In this document: piece after piece, positions 46,316-57,612 of the stretch
Layout: each line of letters opens with the position of its first letter
How positions within the stretch are numbered: position 1 is the first letter of the stretch
Assembly: GCA_036346225.1 (NCBI GenBank)
Contig: JARFIW010000900.1
Location: 1,488,001-1,552,000, forward strand
Source: Platerodrilus igneus
Taxonomy: Eukaryota > Arthropoda > Insecta > Coleoptera > Lycidae
Reading direction: 5' to 3'
Length of the DNA stretch: 64,000 nt
Notes under the pieces: generated by a model
Database searches by the model: none
What the model was told of the DNA's origin: nothing
The model's input: the letters and a program-made list of their open reading frames with translations, nothing else
Translations under genes and position numbers: made by a program

Positions 46316-48079
46316 AGTTGCCTTACCAACCGTCACCTCTCTGTGTCTTTAAATAATCTAGAATAATTTCCAAAATCACACAATTAAATTTATGCCTCGG
46401 CTAGCTCAGTTATATCCTGCACAGAGTAAACAACGATACAATAATAAAGAATGTTTACACCCTTCCCTCTTTGAGTTTCATACCTAAATAAGATAAACGT
46501 AATTCACCATAATTTGTATAATAAACTAAGAAATATGTACAATTTACACCTCTACAACCTTTCTAATGTCATTTGCTATTTAAAACCTTCGAATCAAAGT
46601 AAAAATAAATATTAAATTTGCTCTTTACAAAATTATAACATCTTTTTAATCAATTAAACTAGCAAAAATAATTATGTATTACATCGAATGCTTCATTGAC
46701 GTTCGTGAACCTTTCCCTCTTAACGTATTTTCTATGTGTAAAAATCTTTTTGATGACCCTTTACACAAAATATTTAAGTACATGTAAGTTTCAAATATTT
46801 AAAAATAAGATTTACGCTATTAGTTGAAACATAAATGCTAACCTGGTATTTTTCCTATTGATTTCCTGGTTCGAATCAGTTGCTAGATTTGTGAATTCCA
46901 AGTTGCGAACCTGTAGCTCTGCGTGCACCCCAATGCTTCCAACTGCCTCTCCACAGCGTGTTGCTAACCAGTGACTTCGTGTTGCTTTAAGCTTAAGTTG
47001 TACTCTTAACGTCTTGATTTAGATTTTCCCTATGTATTGTATTCTGTACTTAGAGTATTGTAGTTTTACGTCCGTACTTAGTTAGATTTCTTATTGAATT
47101 ATTTACTGCCGTTTTATGCCAACGGCGAATTTCTTATACACTCGTATGTTTGAACCTGGCTGTATTCTTCACTTGAAATTTTAATTACTGTGACTTTCAC
47201 TTATAAATTTTTGTTTAACTTCGCAATTGAACTTTGCATAATACTTTTTATTTCGATTAATAGAATTCGTGCTTTGGTTAAGGAGTCCATGAATGTTATT
47301 TAGGTGAATTATATAGACTAGCCCTTCCACGTGCTGTCATTGGTTGATCGCTTGCTAACTTATAATTCAACCCTGGCGATGCGTTGCCCTGCGCCATCAT
47401 GCAGCCGGTTGGGTTGTACTTGGAGTTGTTTAATATATGCATTGTTCAGACGCTCCAAAAATCGCGTAATTGTAATTTTGTACAGGAATTTATCAAATTT
47501 TCCTTTTAATTCCGCACGTATACAAAACTTATTGTTCCATATTTTGTTTACCCAATATGCTGGGTTTTGTTCAAATTGTGGCGATTCCTACATTTAAAAC
47601 ATCGCATAGGCTAAATTTTATATTGGGATTCTTTAACAGATGACATAAATTAGATGCGTTTATCGACTTGGCGTTATGAAATATGTTTGTTTTGAAGGCC
47701 TGTTTATTATAGGCATGCATTGATTATTTTCTTGTGCTAATACGTCGAGTTTGAAAAAGATTTGTTTTGCGTTTGTTTTACTTTGGATACGCCTAATTTG
47801 CATTTGTTTAAAGTTTATCAATGTATTAATGTTTCTAAAATGAAATGGGCTGCGTCCAGAGTTATCTATTTTACTAAATGTGGTTAAATTATTAATAATT
47901 CATTGACTGTACTCAGTTGTTGATTTTATACAGGGTGTCTGGTATTTGCTTTTTGCATAATGAACGAATTGTGTACTTTTTATGGTTTAAATGTTTAGTT
48001 TTCTTGATTTTGTGTTGTTTACATGAAGTATACCTCCCAGGTGACTTATATACCCTTAAATAACCCTATTATCATAGCA
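46316..48079 (+). repeat. ~1.7-kb non-coding repeat family, copy A
   Basis: Begins CAGTTGCCTTACCAACCGTC and ends near ACCCTATTATCATAGCAATA before a (TA)n tract. It matches copy C (59346-61615) over long stretches, such as TTATGCCTCGGCTAGCTCAG, TTTTGTACAGGAAT and TTTCTAAAATGAA, and copy B more weakly. Open stretches inside it are not shared as reading frames, so I regard it as non-coding. Family unknown. Confidence 0.75.
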
Positions 48080-48088
48080 ATATATATG

Positions 48089-48125
<37 letters not shown>
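48080..48125. repeat. (TA)n microsatellite
   Basis: TA run of about 45 bases with one GT interruption, at the right edge of copy A. Confidence 0.92.
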
Positions 48126-48126
<1 letters not shown>

Positions 48127-48196
48127 CTGTAGTACCCCCCTTACTTGTTGTCGGATGTAATAAACGTTCTACAGAACGCCTCCAGTAGTGTGGTAC

Positions 48197-48319
48197 GGCC
48201 GGTCTGAATTCAAAACGCGCCCACACGTATTTTACATATGTAAAATACACGTGCACCGTCTTGAATTCAGATCGACTTTGAATGTAAAATAGTTGTGAAA
48301 ACATGAATTCAGACCGGCC
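48197..48319. repeat. Fold-back unit with perfect palindromes
   Basis: GGCCGGTCTGAATTC (48197-48211) faces GAATTCAGACCGGCC (48305-48319), a perfect 15-bp inverted repeat. Inside is the 22-bp perfect palindrome made of GTATTTTACAT and ATGTAAAATAC (48227-48248). Confidence 0.9.
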
Positions 48320-48682
48320 TTATATACTTTCAAATGTAAAATACTTGTGGGCACGTTTTGAAGTCAGACCAGCTTTATATTACTTTTAATGGAACATACT
48401 TCAAAACACACGTATGTTGAAAAATGTAAGTGCAGAGAAAAATGTGTAGCTGTTTTGAATTCGGTTTTCTAGCGAGAAGTTACACGTGCACCGTTTTGAA
48501 TTCAGACCGGCCTTATATACTTTCACTGTAAAATACGTGTGGGCACGTTTTGAAGTCAGACCGGCTTTATATTACTTTCAATGGAACATACATACTTCAA
48601 AACACACACACACGTATGTTGAAAAATGTAAGTGCAGAGAAAAATGTGTAGCTGTTTTGAATTCGGTTTTCTAGCGAGAAGT
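48305..48682. repeat. 193-bp tandem duplication
   Basis: GAATTCAGACCGGCCTTATA starts at 48305 and again at 48498. Both units continue through AATGTAAGTGCAGAGAAAAA and end TTTTCTAGCGAGAAGTTA. Confidence 0.9.
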
Positions 48683-48875
48683 TATAAAGTATGCCAGATG
48701 CAAAATATCGCACTCAAGTCAATTGTGTTTAATTAAAGCGGATTCTGATTTATGTTTTTTACTTATGTTTAGAGGCTGCAAATACACATGGGCCGGTTTC
48801 AATTCAAAATGTGTGTTCACTCTTGTGATAGGTTGAAAAGTAGGTTGGCAAAGTACGCAGATGGCGGTAATCTGC

Positions 48876-48884
48876 TATATAAGG
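48876..48884 (+). promoter_or_regulatory. Possible TATA box of the 49072 unit
   Basis: TATATAAGG lies about 190 bases upstream of the open frame. No initiator was confirmed. Confidence 0.4.
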
Positions 48885-49071
48885 AGATTGCTCCTAATAT
48901 TAATTTAATTAGTCGAAGTTTACTGCATATATTTACATACCTACATATACAAACATGTATATAATTGATATTCAGGGATTTAAATACAAGAAAAACGAGT
49001 TTGTGTGCAAAGAAATTGCGGTTTTGGACTTGTTGTTAGGTGATGTTTGGCATCAAATTTTTATAGTTGTT

Positions 49072-49439
49072 TGAACCAAGATCATATAAAACATAACGAC
49101 TGGGTGACAAGGAATATTCATGGTCTTTCTTGGGATGAATCTTCAACGGCTGGAATGGTGTCATCATATATAGCGCTTTATTTGAAGCAAATTATCCGAC
49201 CCGGTGAAGAAGTATTTGTGAAGGGTCTAGAAAGGAAGAAATTGATTGAAACCTATCTAATGCAAAACGTTGTAACTGATATGCTTGCACTAGGTTGTCC
49301 TAAGCTATCGGAGTTAAAAATCAACAATCGTTTAATATATAACATCCATTGTTGTAGACCAAACAATATTAATCTGCAATGTGCAAAACAAAATACCTTG
49401 TTATTAAAAGAATGGTTTGATAATAATAAAAAACAATAG
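49072..49439 (+). CDS. Unrecognised small protein, gene-like unit
   Basis: I do not recognise the family with confidence. An open frame of about 120 codons ends at TAG 49437-49439. The first in-frame ATG is at 49155 (MVSSYIALYLK), but the frame is open upstream to about 49044, and TTTTTATAG at 49059-49067 looks like a splice acceptor, so the start may come from an earlier exon. Visible features are a WVTRNIHGLSWDES start, VFVKGLERKKL, VTDMLALGCPKL and a late CAKQNTLLLKEWF. Cysteines at CPKL, HCC and QCAK could form a metal site. There is no signal peptide or membrane span. A TATA box lies upstream and AATAAA at 49553-49558, making a unit under 0.8 kb. The sequence from just after the stop recurs at 55063, so the unit may be mobile or virus-derived. 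That is an inference. Confidence 0.5.
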
Positions 49440-49640
49440 AAACTACTCAATAATTTTAACCTAACCACTATCATTATTCTTTCTTGACAAGGGCAATTTT
49501 AAAAAAAGTTTTCATTTTTAATTTGTTCTATAGAACACAACTACAACTTGACAATAAAGATTGAGCGATTACCACACACATATCTTGAGTATATAAAGAT
49601 ATTAAACAACAAGAACAGCAGAAAATTCAACCCATGTCAG
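49440..49640 (+). repeat. 3' region of the unrecognised unit, duplicated at 55063-55267
   Basis: AAACTACTCAATAATTTTAA to CAACCCATGTCAG is nearly the same in both places. It includes the poly(A) signal AATAAA at 49553-49558. The match begins right after the stop codon. Confidence 0.85.
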
Positions 49641-49964
49641 ACAGCTTTTTTTTCTTGTCAACGATAGTCTAGTCTAATGCCTCTTCTGCATTTGCATTTC
49701 CATAGTTACGTACTGAAGGCAACTCTGCAATTTTAGATCACATGCATTTCTAATTTCAATTGCAAAAAATATGAAAGCATCTATTGGAAATGCATTTCTA
49801 ACTTTAATCGCAAAAAAATGAGAGCATCTATTCGAAATATGCGCTCAGATTAAAAGTCAAAAATTGTTTTACACCGTTCTGTAAACTGAGATTACGTAGT
49901 TATTAAATCGGGAGTAATGTGAAATGAAACACACAATGTATTTTTCTTTATTGTAATTTATAAA

Positions 49965-49968
<4 letters not shown>
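49641..49968. repeat. AT-rich interval with a ~51-bp double repeat
   Basis: CATTTCTAA..TTAAT.GCAAAAAA followed by AGCATCTATT.GAAAT occurs twice in a row at 49743-49838. No gene. Confidence 0.65.

Positions 49969-50036
<68 letters not shown>
49969..50036. repeat. (AC)n(TA)n compound microsatellite
   Basis: An AC run of about 38 bases followed directly by a TA run of about 30. The Penelope-like copy 2 begins right after it. Confidence 0.95.
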
Positions 50037-50037
<1 letters not shown>

Positions 50038-50044
<7 letters not shown>

Positions 50045-50900
50045 GATTCGATTTTGGGTTTTACTTCGTCCAAATGTCATAAATTAATCAAAATATGCCA
50101 AAGTCATTTATTAATAACTGACGTTTCGGAAAGTATGTTTCCTTACACTTAGTTCTATAATTAAATAGTTAGCATATTTGGAGAATTTCTTAAATCTATA
50201 CTTACATTTATTAAACTATTGGTTTTTATGAAATTTTGTGATGAATGAAATTTGTGTTGGTTTTGTTTTGTTTTACTAACTACGTTATTAATACTAAAAA
50301 TTACAGAAGTGTCAATTACAAATAAGAAAATAAAATTTTAAAAATTAAAGATGTTGTTACTTATAAATTATATAAAATTATGATAATCTACTGAAACATT
50401 ATAATTAATAAAAATATTATCATTTATATACAGTTGTATATTACGTTCTAATGTGTTTGTATGTGTGCATGTGTGGTGTGTGTGTGTGTGTGTGTGCGTG
50501 CGTGCGTGTGTGTGTGCGTGTGTGTGTGTGAGTTATTTATACATGTAAAATAAATTATAATGTATGTGTGTATGCATTTGTGTGTGTGTGTGTGTGTATG
50601 TTTATTTTAGACTGCTTTAATCAGTTTAAATGGTGTTTATTACTTTTTATTTAAGGAGAATTAAAATGCATAACTTTTGTGTAGGTTATCTATGTCATTT
50701 TTAAAATTAATTGTATTGATTTGTTTTTGGATATGATAACTTTCTAGAAATAATCTGTTTTTGTATATACTTTCTGTATCTAATATTTTTGTGTTGTCAA
50801 AATCTGCTTGGTGTTGATATGCATTTAAATGTATAGTTAGGGCGCATGATTTTTTGTTTAATTTTTGATCACTTTTATGTTGTATTATTCTGTTCTTCAG
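50038..50900 (-). repeat. Inverted left arm of Penelope-like element 2
   Basis: The minus strand carries the last ~83 codons of the GIY-YIG protein (open on the minus strand 50915-50661, ending HKSYAF), the 3' untranslated region with GT/AC microsatellites, and the element end at the (TA)n tract. Its inner edge is CTGTTCTTCAG at 50890-50900. Confidence 0.92.
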
Positions 50901-50901
50901 T

Positions 50902-52160
50902 AATGCATTCCCCATTGAATCCAGTTACAGTATCAAAGATTCCTTCACATTTGTCGAACGTTATAAACTATATACTATCCCAAACGAATTTATTCTAATA
51001 TCATTAGATGTCAAGTCTTTATTCACTAACATACCAACAGATTTAGTTATCAACATCTTAAAAGAAAAGTGGAGTACTATTAAAAAACATTGTAACTTTT
51101 CACTTGATCTGTTCATCAGTAGTATATATTTGGTAATTAACAACACACATTTTACATTTCCAAATTGTTTTTATCTACAAGTATCTGGTACACCCATGGG
51201 TTCCCCGATCTCACCAATACTTGCTCAATTAGTAATGGACAATGTTATCGACACCATAAAACCACAGTTACCCTTCAAACTAGATTTAATCGTAAAATAC
51301 GTAGATGACATAATTTGCTCTATCCCAAAAGACAAAATCGAAGCAACTACTATAGCATTCAACAATTTCCATCCAAAACTTCAGTTTACTACAGAAACAG
51401 AAACCAACAGAAAACTAAGTTTTTTAGATACCATCGTCATTAGAGATTCCAACAATAAACTTATATTTGATTCATACAAAAAACCAACAAATTCAGGCCG
51501 CTATCTCAATTTTCACTCAAAAACAGAATTTTAAAAATTTCCGACCCCATTTTTCTTACAACTAATCTTAAACAACTACAAAAAACTTTACTAAACAATG
51601 GATATCCTAAATCTTTAACAAATAAACTAATTTTTCAAACTAAACAAATACATCCAGATAAACACATAGGAACCGAACTTAACAAATACAAAACACTTCC
51701 ATACATACAACAACTAACACCATCTTTAATAAAACTATTAGAAACTCCACAAATAAAAATTTCGACTAAATATGAAAATAGCATTAAGAACATATTTACC
51801 AGGACCAACGACACTATCCCAAAATCACTAAAAAGCAATACCATATACAGCATCCCCTGTAGCTGCAATAAACAATATATAGGACAATCGAAACAGTGGC
51901 TGAAGAACAGAATAATACAACATAAAAGTGATCAAAAATTAAACAAAAAATCATGCGCCCTAACTATACATTTAAATGCATAGCAACACCAAGCAGATTT
52001 TGACAACACAAAAATATTAGATACAGAAAGTATATACAAAAACAGATTATTTCTAGAAAGTTATCATATCCAAAAACAAATCAATACAATTAATTTTAAA
52101 AATGACATAGATAAACTACACAAAAGTTATGCATTTTTATTCTCCTTAAATAAAAAGTAA
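50902..52160 (+). pseudogene. Penelope-like RT and GIY-YIG endonuclease, lightly damaged
   Basis: The RT frame is open from the inversion junction to a stop at 51532-51534. It contains SLDVKSLFTNIP (motif A), GTPMGSPISPILAQ (motif B) and KYVDDI (motif C, intact), while the first RT motifs are missing because of the 5' truncation. A single frameshift near 51530 moves the coding sense to a second frame running to about 52160. It has ISTKYENSIKNIF, then IPCSCNKQYIGQS, a GIY-YIG nuclease with its K..R and later E..LFLESYHI region. One nonsense codon (TAG, 51981-51983) replaces a tyrosine that is still present in the inverted arm. Overall the copy is close to intact except for its missing 5' part. 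Confidence 0.9.
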
Positions 52161-52653
52161 TAAACACCATTTAAACTGATTAAAGCAGTCTAAAATAAAC
52201 ATACACACACACACACACACACACAAATGCATACACACATACATTATAATTTATTTTACATGTATAAATAACTCACACACACACACACGCACACACACAC
52301 ACACACGCACGCACACACACACACACACACCACACATGCACACATACAAACACATTAGAACGTAATATACAACTGTATATAAATGATAATATTTTTATTA
52401 ATTATAATGTTTCAGTAGATTATCATAATTTTATATAATTTATAAGTAACAACATCTTTAATTTTTAAAACTTTATTTTCTCATTTGTAATTGACATTTC
52501 TGTAATTTTTAGTATTAATAACGTAGTTAGTAAAACAAAACAAAACCAACACAAATTTCATTCATCACAAAATTTCATAAAAACCAATAGTTTAATAAAT
52601 GTAAGTATAGATTTAAGAAATTCTCCAAATATGCTAACTATTTAATTATAGAA

Positions 52654-52687
52654 CTAAGTGTAATGAAACATACTTTCCGAAACGTCA
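52654..52687 (+). ncRNA. Possible degenerate hammerhead-like ribozyme core
   Basis: A short hairpin (GAAA facing TTTC; in the left arm GGAAA facing TTTCC) is followed by CGAAACGTC. That is the layout of helix II plus the GAAAC core of type I hammerheads, which are known in Penelope-like elements. The CTGATGA part is not conserved (AGTGTAA stands in its place), so activity is doubtful. Confidence 0.25.
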
Positions 52688-52768
52688 GTTATTAATAAAT
52701 GACTTTGGCATATTTTGATTAATTTATGACATTTGGACGAAGTAAAACCCAAAATCGAATCTTAATTT

Positions 52769-52903
52769 AATATTAATAACGTCCAGAAACAAAGAATCTA
52801 TTATATATATAGTTATTAAGATGAAATGAAAACCCAACTATGTATTTAAAGTTGAATTACCATTTCAAATCGAACTAGTAATTGAAAACCACTAAAGAAC
52901 GGC

Positions 52904-52957
<54 letters not shown>

Positions 52958-52970
52958 ATATATATATATT
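52769..52970. repeat. Short flank and (TA)n tract
   Basis: AT-rich flank of Penelope-like element 2, then a TA run from about 52907 to 52970 with one TT interruption. Confidence 0.85.
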
Positions 52971-54663
52971 GAAATGTTAGTAGGGAATAAAAGGGTTCTA
53001 AGGGTTGTTTTGTTGAAGGTAGTGTATGCCAAATAAAGTAAGCCAAATATCAGATCCCGTAACTGAGAAATTTATGTTTGCCGTACTTTACAAACGTTAA
53101 AGTATTTGAAATATTAGTCAAAATGTAAGTGCCAAGACGTAAAAACAATGACTTGATGACGTGATAAAACACACAGTATTCAAGGTTTTACACCGAGTTG
53201 TATGTTGAATAAGCCATAGAACGTACATTTGCTAATCCAGAAACCGGATACGTCTGTAGAAATTACACTATTCACCACGCAGATCCAGGTTTATATGTGT
53301 AACATTTCGGCATATATTTTACTAGAATCAACCTTTGGACAAACATGTAATATCAAAATTATAAGTAATACCATTGTCAAATATGATTGAAGGGTTGTGC
53401 GATATTTAGGACCAATGATTGAACATTTATGTATGAAAAGGGAAAGTGCAAAAGACAAAGTATAAGGTATTAGTGACACGAACTTGTTGAGGACGATGTT
53501 ATTGGATGGTTTTTGTATACAATGTAATAAAGAGTAGGCATATTTAAATTGTAATTATCACCTAGGAAAAGTAAACAAGAGGTCGATTTTTAAATATTTT
53601 TGTAACAAGACGTGTTTGTAAACTGCGCTAAATTGTTTAAATATTTTTGAAGATTTAATAAATGAGTTTGAAAAGCGTACGGGTTGAATTTATTTAAAGG
53701 AAGAGTAAGGATAAGCGACAGTGAATAAAATAATTAATAGCAACGACGAGTAACAAGTTTAAGAGTGGAATTAGTACGACAGCGAACCGGCGGAACATAA
53801 GTGGATATTGGAACGAGATTTATATAGGCAGAAGGCATTGAATAGGATTTATAAGATTGAAGAAGGTATTATTGGGATTGACTTGGATATGGTTTTATGT
53901 ATAGCAGGGCATTGAGTGGTAAATAGAAAGAAGGATTGATTTGGAACGAGGGGATTAAAAGGAGGGAGTATTGATTTGGAACGAGCGGATAAAGAAAGCA
54001 GTGATTTAGAACGAGGGGAGCAAGATTATAAGACAGCATTGGAGTAGCAAGAGGATTCGTACGAGATAAAGAAGATATAACACCGGAAAAATTAGCGCAT
54101 GGGAAGTAAATACAAAAGGTTATTCAAAATTCTAAATTTGGGTCATATTTATTTTAGATTTGGGAGCATCAAAATTAAGTCAACGATACCTGGAGTCTAG
54201 ACGGCAGATTTCATAGTGATAGTGCAAACCTTGTAAAGACGTATACGGCGAGTAGGATTTTGAGCCAGTATTCATAGAGGCCGACAACGAAGTATAGAAC
54301 AGGTGAGTACTGTGTGATATAACGTCAAAGTCAGAAATTTTGTAATAGTAATTAATTTGGCACAAGGCAACGTGGATCATATAAAAATTTGGCATATACA
54401 AGTGTAAAATTATCAAAGGTACAAAAAAAACAAAAGGTAGTGCTGTTTGGTTGGTGCATTGCACATCTACTTACCACTGAACCCACGGTAAGTAGGTGGA
54501 TACCCTGGGAAGAAAGAGTTTTCAAATAGTCGAGGCATATTTAACACAGTTTTTGATTTATAAACCAACCAAACGAAAATAAAGCACGTAACATAAAATA
54601 AATACTTGCACATCATATAAAATTAAATAATTAATAAAAAAGGCGCGAGGGGGTTTAGCATAA

Positions 54664-54665
<2 letters not shown>
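52971..54665 (+). repeat. Non-coding repeat family D, copy 1
   Basis: Starts directly after a (TA)n tract and ends at another (TA)n tract. The first ~130 bases match 63874-64000, including GAAGGTAGTGTATGCCAAAT and TATCAGATCCCGTAACTGA. Between 53930 and 54020, GATTTGGAACGAGNGGA units recur three times. I see no gene. Open stretches on the minus strand (53291-53479, 54180-54464) show no known domain. Confidence 0.7.

Positions 54666-54709
<44 letters not shown>
54666..54709. repeat. (TA)n microsatellite
   Basis: TA run of about 42 bases. Confidence 0.95.
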
Positions 54710-54710
<1 letters not shown>

Positions 54711-55062
54711 GTTATGTACTCTAGAATAAACATACTATAATTCACTTAAGTTCCCAAATATAAAGAACAGTTCTAACTCACTCCAACTCTGAACGGTAAA
54801 AAATATTGCATTATAAGTTCTATGAGAGCTGTCTTCTTCATCTTTGACGCGCGGTCGTTTCTGGTTGTTTTTCTTCGTGTTCACTAAAAGAATATTCAAA
54901 TGAATATTAGACCAAGTAAATGCATTAAGAAAATTAAATCTATATATTAAGCTAACGAATACATACTCTGTATTGGTGTCATCAGGTCGTACGTTGCAAT
55001 TGGTGGATCTACTCACGGTGTCAACGATTTTTTTCTCCAGTACTTCATTTGGATTGAGTCAT
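54710..55062. other. Unassigned, weak minus-strand exon-like signals
   Basis: On the minus strand a GTGAGT donor-like site (about 55018) and a TTTTAG acceptor-like site (about 54888) flank AT-rich sequence, followed by a lysine-rich open stretch (NTKKNNQKRPRVKDEED). Joining them gives no clean longer frame, so I do not call a gene. Confidence 0.35.
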
Positions 55063-55267
55063 AAACTACTCAATAATTTTAACCCAATCACTATCATTAT
55101 TCTTTCCTGACAAGGACAATTTAAAAAAAAAGGTTTTCATTTTTGATTTGTTCTATAGAACACACAACTACAACTTGGCAATAAAGATTGAGCGATTATC
55201 ACACACATATCTTGAGTATATAAAGATATTAAACAACAAGAACAGCAGAAAATTCAACCCATGTCAG
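55063..55267 (+). repeat. Second copy of the 49440-49640 3' region
   Basis: Near-identical to 49440-49640, including the AATAAA. The sequence upstream of it differs from the coding part at 49072-49439, so the coding part is missing here. Confidence 0.85.
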
Positions 55268-57555
55268 CAAGAATTTAATGCTAAGGTATTGTCTAGATAG
55301 CAATTGTAGAAATATGAAATCTACAGAAAATTTAATACAGCCAGTCATGTATAAATTTTAATGCTGACGTCCGCAGAAAAATAAAAGCGAGAAATTTAAT
55401 GCTAACATAAGCTGAATAATAAATAAATCCACGCAGTCAGCATTAATGGAAGGCCGGTCTGGCTTCGAAACGGTGCACGCGTATATACCATATTTTAAAA
55501 TTAAAGTTGTCAATTGCAAAACCAAAAAAAATAAATTTTACCTAGAAATCATTTGAAATATTTACTTTTTTTCAGTACAACTGAAAGAACTTGACTTTTA
55601 TACATTTTTTAATCGATATCATAGGCTTTTTTTCTATACTGTCGGTAAAATCTACGTGAAGTATTTATATTAAATAATAAATTGACCTGTTAGAAAAAAT
55701 TAAAAATTTGCATCGTTTTCTGGAAAAAAATTACAAATGTTATATATTCAGCTATGTAATCTATTCTAATGAATAAAAAACAGTATGTAAGCAAATATAA
55801 TTATGCCTCAGCAGAAATAACGAATTGGATTCATTGTATAAAAAAAAATTGCAACGAAGGCACATAGTAAAAAACCTAAATTAGTTTAATTTCGTTTAAA
55901 ATAATGCAATGCAAATGGCCCTTAACTAATACAGTAATATAGAATAAGTAACAACAAGTGCAAAAACCACAATTCCTTTGCACACACAAACTCGTTTTTT
56001 TTTGTATTTAAATCCCTGAATATATATATAATTATGCCTCAGCAGAAATAACGAATTGGATTCATTGTCTGAAAAAAATTGCAATGAAAGCACATAGTAA
56101 AAAATAAAAAACCTAAATTAGTTTAATTTCGTTTAAAATAATGCAATGCAAATGGCCCTTAACTAATACAGTAATATATAGAATAAGTTTTAGATTACTG
56201 CTGGCATAATTTATTTTTCAGTAAAACTTAACAAAATTGACTTTTATATGCATATATAGGTATGTAGTAATTGCGTTTACATGATTCATGCTGCATAATG
56301 AAATTCTTTAATTCTCAAGGTACTGCTATATATAGCTTCCAATAAATTGCATGATGTTAATTGTATTATGATAAAACTGCAGAATGTTTTTTTAATACTG
56401 GTTTTTTAAAAAAACCATGAGTGTGTGTAAATTATTAAACAACATTGACAGTTTAATCTGAGACATTTTTCAAATTTGCTTTATTTTTCTGAAATTTTTT
56501 TATATGTAACCATAAAAATAGCGCTGTAATGCTAGCGTATTTTCTGTACACACAGCATAAATCAAAGGTCGTATAAGAACATTTATTACTATACTGCGAG
56601 CAAGCAAATTTTTTCCGTAAACACGGCTGAATGAAAATGATGCGAGGTTGTTGTTGTGTCAATGCAAGTGTTAATAAAAAACGCAAAAATCAGATACTTT
56701 CGCCTATTGAACTGGATTTGTCGTTGTTTGGAAATTAAAAATTCAGCATTAATTTTTCTGCTGAATATTCTTTTAAGAATTAAACCATTCAAGCTTGAAA
56801 ATCATCTTGAATAAAAACGTAAATAAAGGTGATTTTTTTAACAATTGCATTCAAAGCAATTCGCTATGCAATTATTTTGAGTGTATGCTAATTCTTTTAC
56901 AGTTGTTTTGCTTACGTCAGATGATATTTTTGTATAAATAGCCAATAAAGCTCTACATATACCATATTTTAAATTTAAAGTTGTCAATTGCAAAAACCAC
57001 AAAAATTAAATTTACCTAAAAATCATTTGAAATATTTTCTTTTTCAGTACAACTGAAAGAACTTTTATACATTTTTTAATCGATATCATAGACTTTTTTT
57101 CTATTGCCTATTTTTGTAGTATTGATTACAAAAAATTACATACGACAGCGAGTACTGTGTTAAATTGTTTTCGTTGCAGAAGTAACATCAATACCCGTCA
57201 ATATTACTGTATTAGTTGATTAAGGCACGAGTTAATTTTTTACTACGTTTCTTTTTTATTCGCTTAGGGCAACGCAGAAAAAGTTTGAATTGGTAACATT
57301 TTTTTATAATAAATAAACCTTGATACAAAATCACATTCAGTTTTACTGAAAAGTAAATATTTCACATTTGACTGAAAAAATTTATTAAATCAGAGGAGAT
57401 TGCTAAAGGTCATATAAAAGACCAAAAGTTTTATTATAGAAATAAGTTATTTTGCTCATTGGATTAATATCTAACCTAGGTTAAGAGTTTTCTTCGACTA
57501 TCCATGAGTTTGATGTAGATTTTTCTGGGATACTCAAATCTTTTAGGAATTTTTT
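55268..57555. repeat. AT-rich interval of local duplications
   Basis: Holds a ~228-bp tandem duplication (TAATTATGCCTCAGCAGAAA at 55799 and 56029) and a diverged pair at 55485-55640 and 56960-57120 (TAAAGTTGTCAATTGCAAAA). A stretch at 55955-56020 is the reverse complement of 48965-49020, upstream of the unrecognised unit. AATTTAATGCTAA-like units occur three times in 55272-55405. No gene recognised. Confidence 0.65.
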
Positions 57556-57562
57556 TAATTGA

Positions 57563-57612
57563 ATTTTACATATGTAAAATACGTGTGGGCACGTTTTGAA
57601 TTCAGACCGGCC
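57563..57612. repeat. Second fold-back-type unit
   Basis: ATTTTACATATGTAAAAT (57563-57580), then CGTGTGGGCACGTTTTGAAT and GAATTCAGACCGGCC (57598-57612), the same elements as at 48197-48319. It abuts repeat copy B. Confidence 0.85.

Larger units (their letters stand above)
50038..52768 (+). mobile_element. Penelope-like element 2 with inverted copy of its own 3' end
   Basis: The main part (50901-52768, plus) is a 5'-truncated Penelope-like element. Immediately left of it, 50038-50900 is the reverse complement of its last ~865 bases (51900-52768). The result is a palindrome with ~865-bp arms around a ~1-kb spacer that holds most of the RT region. The arms are near-identical, so the insertion is recent. 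Tandem or inverted partial copies are known for Penelope elements. Confidence 0.92.

Noticed and set aside
54735..55016. Two-exon gene on the minus strand using a GTGAGT donor and TTTTAG acceptor
   Set aside because: No joint frame longer than about 25 codons results, and no family pattern is seen.
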